NCBI RefSeq assembly: GCF_024868665.1
Contig: NC_079900.1
Coordinates: 26,350,560-26,414,559 of the forward strand
Origin: Triplophysa rosa
Lineage: Eukaryota; Chordata; Actinopteri; Cypriniformes; Nemacheilidae
Reading direction: 5' to 3'
DNA length: 64,000 nucleotides
Below, piece after piece: positions 52,855 to 62,599 of the stretch (the stretch's first letter is position 1; each line of letters opens with the position of its first letter). The notes beneath the pieces were generated by a model. It did not search any database and had not been told where the DNA came from. It saw nothing but the letters and a program-made list of their open reading frames with translations. The position numbers were made by a program, and so were the translations under genes.

Positions 52855-54075
52855 CACTCACCTAAAGGATTATTAGGAACACCTGTTCAATTTCTCATTA
52901 ATGCAATTATCTAATCAACCAATCACATGGCAGTTGCTTCAATGCATTTAGGGGTGTGGTCCTGGTCAAGACAATCTCCTGAACTCCAAACTGAATGTCA
53001 GAATGGGAAAGAAAGGTGATTTAAGCAATTTTGAGCGTGGCATGGTTGTTGGTGCCAGACGGGCCGGTCTGAGTATTTCACAATCTGCTCAGTTACTGGG
53101 ATTTTCACGCACAACCATTTCTAGGGTTTACAAAGAATGGTGTGAAAAGGGAAAAACATCCAGTATGCGGCAGTCCTGTGGGCGAAAATGCCTTGTTGAT
53201 GCTAGAGGTCAGAGGAGAATGGGCCGACTGATTCAAGCTGATAGAAGAGCAACTTTGACTGAAATAACCACTCGTTACAACCGAGGTATGCAGCAAAGCA
53301 TTTGTGAAGCCACAACACGCACAACCTTGAGGCAGATGGGCTACAACAGCAGAAGACCCCACCGGGTACCACTCATCTCCACTACAAATAGGAAAAAGAG
53401 GCTACAATTTGCACGAGCTCACCAAAATTGGACAGTTGAAGACTGGAAAAATGTTGCCTGGTCTGATGAGTCTCGATTTCTGTTGAGACATTCAAATGGT
53501 AGAGTCAGAATTTGGCGTAAACAGAATGAGAACATGGATCCATCATGCCTTGTTACCACTGTGCAGGCTGGTGGTGGTGGTGTAATGGTGTGGGGGATGT
53601 TTTCTTGGCACACTTTAGGCCCCTTAGTGCCAATTGGGCATCGTTTAAATGCCACGGCCTTCCTGAGCATTGTTTCTGACCATGTCCATCCCTTTATGAC
53701 CACCATGTACCCATCCTCTAATGGCTACTTCCAGCAGGATAATGCACCATGTCACAAAGCTCGAATCATTTCAAATTGGTTTCTTGAACATGACAATGAG
53801 TTCACTGTACTAGAATGGCCCCCACAGTCACCAGATCTCAACCCGATAGAACATCTTTGGGATGTGGTGGAACGGGAGCTTCGTGCCCTGGATGTGCATC
53901 CCACAAATCTCCATCAACTGCAAGATGCTATCCTATCAATATGGGCCAACATTTCTAAAGAATGCTTTCAGCACCTTGTTGAATCAATGCCACGTAGAAT
54001 TAAGGCAGTTCTGAAGGCGAAAGGGGGTCAAACACCGTATTAGTATGGTGTTCCTAATAATCCTTTAGGTGAGTG
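52855..54075 (+). mobile_element. Incomer-type (DD36E) Tc1/mariner, tandem copy 2
   Basis: 1221 bp with two perfect 28-bp inverted repeats, ending CTTTAGGTGAGTG and followed by TA. Its left side is preceded by ATGA from the junction, not TA. Lies in the same orientation as copy 1 at a distance of 1220 bp. Confidence 0.95.
53003..54043 (+). CDS. Incomer-type DD36E transposase, copy 2
   Basis: 346 residues, identical to copy 1 except Phe at 220. All triad residues and the N-terminal DNA-binding domain are intact, so the protein is likely to be active or to have been active very recently. The two copies together could double transposase dosage, and the pair of outer ends could in principle move as one 2.4-kb unit. 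Confidence 0.95.
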   Translation: MGKKGDLSNFERGMVVGARRAGLSISQSAQLLGFSRTTISRVYKEWCEKGKTSSMRQSCGRKCLVDARGQRRMGRLIQADRRATLTEITTRYNRGMQQSICEATTRTTLRQMGYNSRRPHRVPLISTTNRKKRLQFARAHQNWTVEDWKNVAWSDESRFLLRHSNGRVRIWRKQNENMDPSCLVTTVQAGGGGVMVWGMFSWHTLGPLVPIGHRLNATAFLSIVSDHVHPFMTTMYPSSNGYFQQDNAPCHKARIISNWFLEHDNEFTVLEWPPQSPDLNPIEHLWDVVERELRALDVHPTNLHQLQDAILSIWANISKECFQHLVESMPRRIKAVLKAKGGQTPY

Positions 54076-54315
54076 TATATATATATATATCACACAAGAT
54101 ATATAATTTTGAGCNTATATATATATATATATATATATACATATCGAATGCTTTATTTAATTACTTACTTATTCAATCATTTATTTACTTACTTATTCAA
54201 TCATTTATTTACTTACTTAATCACTTATTTAACCAATTCTTTCTTTATTTAATCACTTACAGTATTTATTCGCTGCTTTATTTTTTTAATCATTGCTTTA
54301 TTTAATCATTATTTT
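54076..54315. repeat. (TA)n and TTAT/CATTT low-complexity repeat
   Basis: TA runs with an N at 54115, followed by repeated CTTACTTATTCAATCATTTA units (54150-54240). The 78-codon frame across it is not a gene. Confidence 0.9.
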
Positions 54316-54789
54316 TTTTAAACCCATATTTATTTATTCATGCATAAGATACGTGTCAAAACCTCATAAAAACATGTCCAAACATGATCCCCGGAAAAGG
54401 GAGCCAAATCGGCTGTCCGTACAATATGGGAGGATAAAGAAAGTCAAGAATTTTCACTTCATATACATATAATCATTTGCACTATTATTATTGTATAATG
54501 TATTATGTACAGCATTACTTTGCTTATCTTGCTGTGTCGAAACGGAATGACGTTTAAATTATGGACTCTGAATGAACTCGTCAATCTGATTGAGGTGGCC
54601 AAACATATGAAGGAAGGTGAGGATTACTGTCCAATCTAATGAAAGAAGGTGGGATTTGCTATTGACAGAAGCCGATAATGAAAGAGTGAAAGAGCCAGCA
54701 CAATGTAAGCAGCTAACTTAAATGTTTAATGTTTGACATCTGTATTATCATATAAATGTTAGGGCCATTCACGTGTCGCGTGTAAAAAA
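54316..54789. other. No confirmed gene; one exon-like segment
   Basis: 54513-54616 lies between TATGTACAG and GTGAGG and can be read FKLWTLNELVNLIEVAKHMK near its end. The acceptor is weak and its phase does not fit the frame I prefer for 51409-51589, so it is only a candidate exon. Confidence 0.3.
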
Positions 54790-55064
54790 GATAGCACAGG
54801 TACATCTGTAAGATGTCTGCTAAAGATCTGGAGATCTGGAAAACATCTGCTGTGTAAAAACATCTGCTAAACATCTTAGAAAGAGCTGTTGTACATCCAT
54901 TCTAAATCATACACATCTTACAGACATCTTCTAGAGGTCTATGTGACATCTGACAGAAGACGTCTCAGAGATGTAGGGCAGATGAGCAAACAGCATCTGC
55001 CAGATGTCTTGCAGATGAAAATGCAGACATCAAATAGATGTCTGCCAGATGTGCGTGTGCTATC
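54790..55064. mobile_element. 275-bp element with GATAGCACA ends and AGATGTC repeats
   Basis: Left GATAGCACAGGTACATCTG and right read backwards GATAGCACACGCACATCTG are inverted. CATCTG/CAGATG and AGATGTC occur about 15 times between them. Subterminal arrays of this type are typical of EnSpm/CACTA-like elements. Non-coding and non-autonomous. Confidence 0.65.
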
Positions 55065-55499
55065 AAGGATGAAAAACGCTGCAGTGTTTCCCTCAGGATT
55101 TTGACAGACTTGTGGCGCTGGTGACGTCACAAACTAATTAGCATATTTGTGATGTTATCACGTGTTTGCGTTGTGTTAGCACTTGATATCTGTTTTTCTT
55201 CTACTCTCTGATCTGTCACATTATACTGTATTTTACAACTGAACGCCACCAGCAGTCATTTTAACTGCTGCTAAAATCCTGATTTATAACCGCAACATCA
55301 TCGGACAAAATCACAACACTACCATACTACATTAAAGAGCAGATATATGCTGTTTGCCCTTTCTCGACAATGTGTTGCTGTATTACGAACGCTTCTTTGT
55401 GACAGTTAAATACACTACATGGAGCTAACTACACGCGCGGACAAGAGGTCGAGGGCTCGCACACACACGGAGCTCATCGGAAGAGAGTGCATGCGAACA
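55065..55499. other. No recognised gene
   Basis: Starts with GCAGTGTTTCCCTCAGG, present in other fish repeats. The 62-codon frame at 55419-55607 overlaps family D and is not supported. Confidence 0.35.
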
Positions 55500-55690
55500 C
55501 GGAAGAAGACGTGCACACGGCCACACTTTCCGAAACCTATACGAACCTTGCCCCCCAAGGGAGTAGAGCACAGAAATACTACATCATGCATCCAACTCGT
55601 TTTTTGACAAGGTGACCATGTTAAGCTTGAGAAGACGGCACGTTTAACATTGTAAAGAAGTCAGAATGCATGAAACACTGTTCAATCCCC
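55500..55690 (-). repeat. Dispersed repeat family D, copy 2
   Basis: Reverse complement of 49790-49970. The pair encloses 5.5 kb with the tandem transposons. Confidence 0.65.
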
Positions 55691-56125
55691 CCTTTAAGGT
55701 TTGCGCTTAGCATTAATGGGACCACACACTTAAAATATATTGAACAAGCATTCATGTCTGCGTTAATGCAGAGCATGCTTCTTTCCAGGTTGGCCAAGAA
55801 AAGAAGAGTTTTTTTCTTATGTTAATCTTGTGTGTGGATGAAGGCTCTTGCCAAAGTGATCAGGTGGTGTTTGCTGGAGGCTGTCACAGGCTAACACCAC
55901 CGCCACCCACCGTTGTTGAGCCGCCCGCCATGCAACCATTTTACGCCTAATGCCTGAGATAATCTGACCCTAATTTCACCTCTTCAGAACCCTTGCACCT
56001 GGATTTGCTCACACACAAATACTTGTATATGTGCTTTACAGGGACTCTACATAGACATAATGGTTTTATACCGTACAAACGGTATAATCTGTATATTAAG
56101 CACGATGCATAAAATGCATAATACA

Positions 56126-56128
<3 letters not shown>
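55691..56128. other. No supported feature
   Basis: Non-repetitive sequence with no open frame or splice structure I can support. Confidence 0.4.
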
Positions 56129-56191
<63 letters not shown>

Positions 56192-56197
56192 TCCTCA

Positions 56198-56266
<69 letters not shown>

Positions 56267-56297
56267 CGCACGCACGCACGCACTCACACACACAGTA
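56129..56297. repeat. (CT)n microsatellite with CGCA tail
   Basis: About 135 bp of CT with two short interruptions, then (CGCA)4 and CACA. Frames of S/L or R/E repeats are not genes. Confidence 0.95.
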
Positions 56298-56569
56298 ACA
56301 ATCTATCAGTTCTTTATGAGTGTGCTAACTCACTCATTCCAATGCACACACACGTTAAGACAAATACACACATACACTTTGAACTGTGTAGAGGTTTCTA
56401 CACCCAAGATCAATATATGTTTGCTTAAGGCATGAGAGGAAGTTTGTATGGATGTTTTTCTCAGGGTAAAGAGCCATGTCACAGGTGAGGTTTCTCGTTT
56501 TTCATGTTTTGTTTCATTCTTTGGCAACACCGCAGCCCAGTCTGCAAACACACTTAAGCCCTAAATACT

Positions 56570-56572
56570 CTT

Positions 56573-56611
<39 letters not shown>

Positions 56612-56622
56612 CTCTCTCTCTG
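56570..56622. repeat. (TC)n microsatellite
   Basis: Second, shorter CT tract with an AA interruption. Confidence 0.9.
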
Positions 56623-58462
56623 AATGCTATTATGAATTACTTATGAATACTACTTGTAGGATAAGATATGTTTACAGAATTAAGTAGACATGCTGAGAAG
56701 TAGAAAAATAACTTGTGAAAACCCAGAGGATGAGACATGACAGACAAACTGATATTAGCGCTGTGTAAGAGAGTTGTAGTATGATGGATGTGTTTTCGGT
56801 TCCGAAAAGCTAACTATATTGCGGCATAGAATTGTTTAAACAGTAATTTAGATAAATGCTTGATTAAAGAGATGAGTGTATATGAATCCTGAACAATGCT
56901 GGGGGGGGGGCTATTCCAGAGTTTAGGAGCCAAGTATGGGATCCATCATCTTTAGAAGACTGTGATATACTGGGAACTATTAACAGAGTTTTGCGACTGT
57001 AGCGTGCACAATGGATTGTAATCTGACAGTAGTTCACAACGATACTCGGGCACTATGTGCATTTAATGCTTTATAAGTTATTAGTAGGATTTTGAAGTCT
57101 ATTCGGAATTAGAATGAATGTATTACACATTAGTTTAGTCAGATTTCTCTCTCCAATCCTTCAGTTTAGTTGTTCTGACAGTTTATTAAATTGAGTCAAT
57201 CCTCAGTCTCTGCAAGTGTCCAAAATTCATACATTCATTTAACATGTGAGCTTGTTTTTAATAGGGATGAAAAAACACTTGGCATAGTTGGCATGACACT
57301 CGACATTGGCATGTTGCGTGACATGCCCTCACCTTCACAATCTAGAAACTTTTTTATTGGGTTGGGGGTATTGGTTAGCTTTTTTTAGTGACCTTACTCT
57401 TCAGTTTTGCCATTGATGGCATTTCGTTTCCACTTGCTATGTAGTCATAAATGATGTCATCCACCTTGTCCTGACAAGAACTGTTTGGCAACACTGAACA
57501 AAATACACAACTACCGGTTTAGTAACCAAAGAATGCAACACATTAAGATTCAGTCAGGAAGACTTCACACAGCCAGTGCCATCATTCTGAACTGGTGATA
57601 AGAACAGAGAAGGACGGAAATGTATGGCGAGATAAATGTGTTTGATCTGTGTCTTATAAGACACGCTGATAAAAGCCTGTCTGAGGTGGAAAATGACTCC
57701 TGTGTGTGTGTGTGTGTGTGTATCTCTAAATCAGTATACATGTGATACTGAACAGTATCTTTATCTAGCTTACATTACAGAATGTGACTGTGGTTTTAGG
57801 TGTTTGAAATTCTCTGGTTGATATGCAATATTGCCTCTGTGGTAGAGCATGTTTTGTGCCGGTTTGAATTTTGTCTTTTTGATGTGACAGGAATGAAAGG
57901 GTTTTTTGGGTGCATATGTACTTGCCAAGTGGGCTAGAATGGCATTAAGGCCCGCATTAGGGCATGTCTACACAGAGTTCCAACTCTACACAAAGTTCCC
58001 ACCCAGGTAATCCTACTGTCGCAAAGGTTTGTGGGTAATGATATACTGGCTTTGGAAACAGTGATGTCACCAAGGAGTGAGACGGGCAATCTGATGATGG
58101 CATGAAAATAAAAGGCATGGGATCTACAGCATGTGGGTGTATGTGCTTGTAAAAATAGTTCTTTCACATCTCAAGGGGCACAAAGATGTGTAAATGTCAG
58201 TTTGAACATAATTTCTGCATCATTAGAAATTCTAATGTGAACTGGAAAAGAAACTGAAAATGATTTCCTAAATACATTGCATAGCTAAACAGGCCATCGA
58301 TTTCATCTCATTTCAATGTAGAAGAAGCATTGCAATTTCTTTTAGCAATTTACCCAAATTCTCATGGTGTATCCCATGACATTTTGGGACAAATCTCACT
58401 GAGGCAATAAATATTGGACTATAGTACCTAATCTGATGTGTAAACAGTCCCTTGTGAGGTCT
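56623..58462. other. No gene; (TG)n at 57702-57722
   Basis: Mostly unique-looking sequence. It contains a short G run (56901-56910) and a TG microsatellite, and may include the 3' UTR or downstream region of the exon at 58463. Confidence 0.4.
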
Positions 58463-58629
58463 TTATAATCTCGACGACTCCTTGGCGAGCACGTAGTCAC
58501 CCTGTCTTTCCCTCACCTGCCGCCTGTGCAGCCGCCCACAGTACATTCCTCCATTCAGTCCACTGGCAACATGCTTGTCATCTGATGCATGCACCGGCTC
58601 TGTCTCACTGTCAATGCTCTGAGAATGAG
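58463..58629 (-). CDS. Probable terminal coding exon of a host gene
   Basis: The minus strand has CTATTGTCTTTCAG immediately before 58629, a strong acceptor, followed by an open exon to TAA at 58463-58465. The product reads SHSQSIDSETEPVHASDDKH, then VASGLNGGMYCGRLHRRQVR and ends VLAKESSRL. Codon use is balanced and GC-richer than the flanks, unlike the repeat frames elsewhere. It looks like the cytoplasmic or disordered C-terminus of a larger protein, with a hydrophobic last residue that could be a PDZ ligand (inference). I cannot name the gene. Upstream exons should lie at higher coordinates, possibly outside the window. Confidence 0.55.
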
Positions 58630-59144
58630 CTGAAAGACAATAGATAGAATGATAAGCCTTGACAGCATTCATGAGTCATTTGTTCTGCATTTCACTTGTT
58701 TTCCATCTTGCGATTGCAAAAAACTAGCCCAGTTTGAATCTGTTGCTGTCCCCAGTTTCGTGCCCTTCTATCTTTTGACCGACCAGATGGCATTGAGGAT
58801 GGCACATTTTAAAGAGTGCAAAATGAGAGATATTTCAGCCCATCACCTTGTTTCTTTGTGTGGTTGAAGTTACACCAAAGGATTTTGATGGGGTTAGAAA
58901 AAGAAAAAAAATTAAGTGGCCGAAGAAAAATCTCGAAAGGAAACAGATTCAGCTTTGAGAACACACTGACATTACAAAATCAATCTGTATATGCCCAATA
59001 TAATAGTCAGTCAAAAAGTTCTGTTGAATAAGTTATTCATGAAATGAACATAGCAGGTTCCTGGTTTAATGATTTTGGATATAGTTTTGTGCATGAAGAC
59101 ACACTTTGTGACTGCAATATAGGACACAGACAATCATGCTGTTA
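58630..59144. other. Intron-like sequence, no feature
   Basis: Upstream (in gene sense) of the terminal exon. Short frames only. Confidence 0.4.
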
Positions 59145-60740
59145 CAGACGTGCTCAAAGTTGTTGGTACCCCTCCACAAAAAAACGAAGAATGCACAATT
59201 TTCTCTGAAATAACTTGAAACTGACAAAAGTAATTGGCATCCACCATTGTTTATTCCATATTTAATAGAAATCAGACTTGGCTTTTGATTTTTTATTCAA
59301 CATAATATTGTATATAATAAATCAAATGAAAATGTCATGGACAAAAATGATGGGACCCTAACCTAATATTTTGTTGCACAACCTTTAGAGGCGATCACTG
59401 CAAGCAAAGGTTTTCTGTAGCACTCAATGAGACTTCTGCACCTGTTAACAGGTAGTTTGGCCCACTCTTCCTGAGCAAACTGCTCCAGCCGTCTCAGGTT
59501 TGATGGGTGACTTCTCCAGACTGCAAGTTTCAGCTCTTTCCATAGATGTTCCATAGGATTCAGATCAGGACTCATAGAAGGCCACTTCAGAATAGTGACA
59601 TGTTTTGTTCTTATCCATTCTTGGGTGATTTTAGCTGTGTGTTTTGGGTCATTATCCTGTTGGAGGACCGATGACCTGCAACTGAAACAGAGCTTTCTGA
59701 CACTGGGCAGTACGTTTCGCTCCAGAATGCCTTGATAGTCTTGAGATTTCATTGTGGCCTGCACAGATTCAAGGCACCCTGTGCCAGATGCAGCCCCAAA
59801 ACATAACCGAGCCTCCTCCATGTGTTACTGTAGCTATGGTGTTCATTTCTATGACTTTTTCGTCTGTGAACATAGAGCTGATGTGACTTGCCAAAAAGCT
59901 CCAGTTTTGACTCATCTGTCCAAAGGACATTCTCCCAGAAGGATTGTGGCTTGTCAATATGAATTTTAGCAAATTCCAGTCTGGCTTTTTTATGTTTTTC
60001 TTTCAAAAGTGGAGTCCTCCTGAGTCTTCTTTCATGGTCAAAAAGCGACGGAGGGTGTGATCAGAAACTGACGTACCTTCACCTTGTGTCACTTTGGCAG
60101 TTATCCTTGGTTCTTTTTCTACCATTCACACTATCCTTTCGTTCAATCTGGGGTGGATTTTCCTCTTGCGGCCACACCCAGGGAGGTTGGCTACAAATCC
60201 ATGGACCTTAAACTTCTTAATAATATGTTGTCATAGGAACATCGAGCTGCTGGGAGATGGTCTTGTAGCCTTTACCTTTACCTTTACGTTTACCATGCTT
60301 GTCTATTATTTTCTTTCTGAGCTGCTAAGACAACTCCATCCTTTGCTTTCTCTGGTCCATGTTCAGTGTGGTGCACACAATGATACCAAACAGCACAGTG
60401 ACTACTTTTCTCTGTTTAAATAGGCTGAATGACTGATTACAAGATTGGATACATGTGTGATACTAATTAAAGAAACTAATTAGTTTGAAATATCACTATA
60501 ATCCAATGATGTATTATCTTTTCTAAGGGGTACCAACAAATGTGTCCAGGCCATTTTAGAATATCTTTGCAGAATAAGCAATAATTCATCTCTTTCCACA
60601 GGTTCTTTGCTTTATTCTATGACATACCAAAGGTATGCAAGTATACGTGATACAATAGTTTTTAATTTCATCACTCTTCAGGAGGAATGAAGCATTATTT
60701 CAATGAGCTGTAAGAGTACCAATAAATTTGAGCACGTCTG
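59145..60740 (-). mobile_element. Tc1-like (DD34E) element, degenerate
   Basis: The ends CAGACGTGCTCAAAGTTGTT and, read backwards, CAGACGTGCTCAAATTTATT are inverted, with TA at 59143-59144 and 60741-60742. Length 1596 bp. The transposase gene inside is broken. Confidence 0.9.
59363..60360 (-). pseudogene. Tc1 transposase pseudogene
   Basis: ATG at 60358-60360 opens MDQRKQRMELS and an early stop, then a helix-turn-helix relic (YKTISQQLDVPMTT). Later frames give LWTDESKLELFG (first Asp), LQQDNDPKHTAK (second Asp) and SPDLNPMEHLWKEL (Glu), with 34 residues between the last two: DD34E, ordinary Tc1. At least two frameshifts (near 59770-59830) and stops inactivate it. A GTAAAG tandem stretch at about 60270-60295 has expanded the N-terminal part. 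Confidence 0.85.
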
Positions 60741-60742
60741 TA

Positions 60743-62519
60743 TGTTAGGTACATTATGATGTCCTTTGTGGGTCAATAGCATTGATGCCTTGATGATGTC
60801 ACAGCTTTTCCTATATTACATTGCTTCATCATCACACATTTGGTGGAATGCATCATGTATTATATGTGAATATGTGTTCCCTGTTAGCAACAGGTTGGCT
60901 TAGTCAAGCGATGTTTTCATCATGTTTTAAAATAAGATTTTGAATATGCATAAAACATTGTACTTGTAGAACAAAGTTGTGATTTATGGGAGAAATCCTG
61001 TGCTGCTGACGGCGGATTATCTCAAGCTTACTGTACTGTACTGTACACTCACTTAAACTGTCAATCACCTGTCAGCACTTTACACAACAACCCTCAGACA
61101 CAAAGGTGCCAGTGTTCATTTCATCTGTCTTTGTAAATCTTTTCAGCAAACGAAGAAAGGAATGCATGCAAAATAAAGAATGAAAAAGGGGAGAAAAATG
61201 CAATCTTTCTGCGTATAAGGTGTCAAATGTCAGCCTTAAACAAACAGTGTCTTGTCGGTGGCTGTGTTTTACTGTCCTGTAGCCATGAGGGCTGTTTTCC
61301 CTCACTGTGATTTGTCAGGTAGAAGACTGTGGTTCAAACGGAGGACACGTTTATACCGACGCTCTCCTGGAGATATCATAGGGGCCTAGGCATTATGGGA
61401 TGGAACCACATCATCTTCTGAAGGAGATAAACATGTTGATGGTGTTGTGTTTCATACCTGCGCAGTCAAGCTTTCAGTTTAGGTATGTGTGCAGTGGAGC
61501 AGAGCACTGAAAAATACAGAGAAGCTCTGCCAACTTCATTAAAGACTTCACACGTTTCTTATTTAAGGTGAAACCGAAGCACGCTAGCTTAACATATTCT
61601 TTTCTGCTTCAACTCATTTCCTGAATGCATGGCGACTGCATTGTGTCATTCAGGACGAGTTAAAGATGACTCCAAAAATCTTTTGTGTACATTTGTTTGG
61701 ATATTTGTTAGGTGTCACCATGCAAGGTTTTTCATCATGTGCTGCCGAGATGCGTGCATTTGATTGTTTCTTTTTTCTTTTCTTTTTTTGTGGCCAATCC
61801 TAAATCGCACATATCTCCACTCAGCATGTTTAACACAACATTATTCTTAAAACAAAAAGAATTAAGTGCAATGAAATTCTATTTTTAAGTAGAGGATAAA
61901 AAACATAATCCCTTTAATCAACTCAAAAGAAAAAATGTAACAGGAGCGTAAAATATTTGAACTGATTTTTTCATATTAAACAGAAGGACACCACTTAAAC
62001 GATTTAATTCATTTAAGCGTTTTCTGTAACAACTCAACCCATCCGAGAATGTCATATATTTACCCATGAACACATGAACTTCATCTCCAGAGTTGCTCTG
62101 AGAGTTTATTTCAGAACATTTTACGACCTGCCAAAATAAAAGTCCGGTTAACTCGGTATGTTTATGTGGACAAATATATGACTATTTAATAGTAAAAAAA
62201 GAAACTAAAACTAAGTTAGATAAAATAAATGCATCATGGATAAGCTGAAGTTAGTTGTTTACCTTTGAAATTATTCTTTATATTTTTATTAATGTTTCTT
62301 ATTTATACATTTGTATTAGGCCTATGTTGCATTTTGCATGTAATATGGCAATGGAATGTACTAAATGGGTTTAGTTTTCACAGATATTATTGTATGCAAT
62401 TTCAGCAATAAATTTGTTAATTTTTCTAAAAAGGAAACAAATTAGTTGTTCATTTTAAGAGACCTGTCTTATTTTCTCTTGTATATTTAGTATTGCTCTT
62501 TAATAAAGAAAAAGTACTT
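60743..62519. other. No recognised gene
   Basis: Mostly unique-looking intergenic or intronic sequence. CTGTACTGTACTGTA near 61030 is a small tandem repeat. No exon was supported. Confidence 0.4.
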
Positions 62520-62599
62520 ATTATCCGAATACCCGATTAATCGATGGAAAATCAGTAGAATACTCGATTACTAAAATAATCGATAGCTGCAGCCCTAAT
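62520..62599 (-). mobile_element. hAT-like terminus
   Basis: CGATTACTAAAATAATCGAT then AGCTGCAGCCCTA. Read backwards the end is TAGGGCTGCAGCTATCGATT, a common fish hAT terminus. The partner end was not found. Confidence 0.55.

Noticed and set aside
56047..56428. Arg/Glu and Ser/Leu repeat frames
   Set aside because: They are translations of the (CT)n microsatellite.
59754..60423. Plus-strand frames across the Tc1 element
   Set aside because: They lie opposite the transposase pseudogene and carry no motif.
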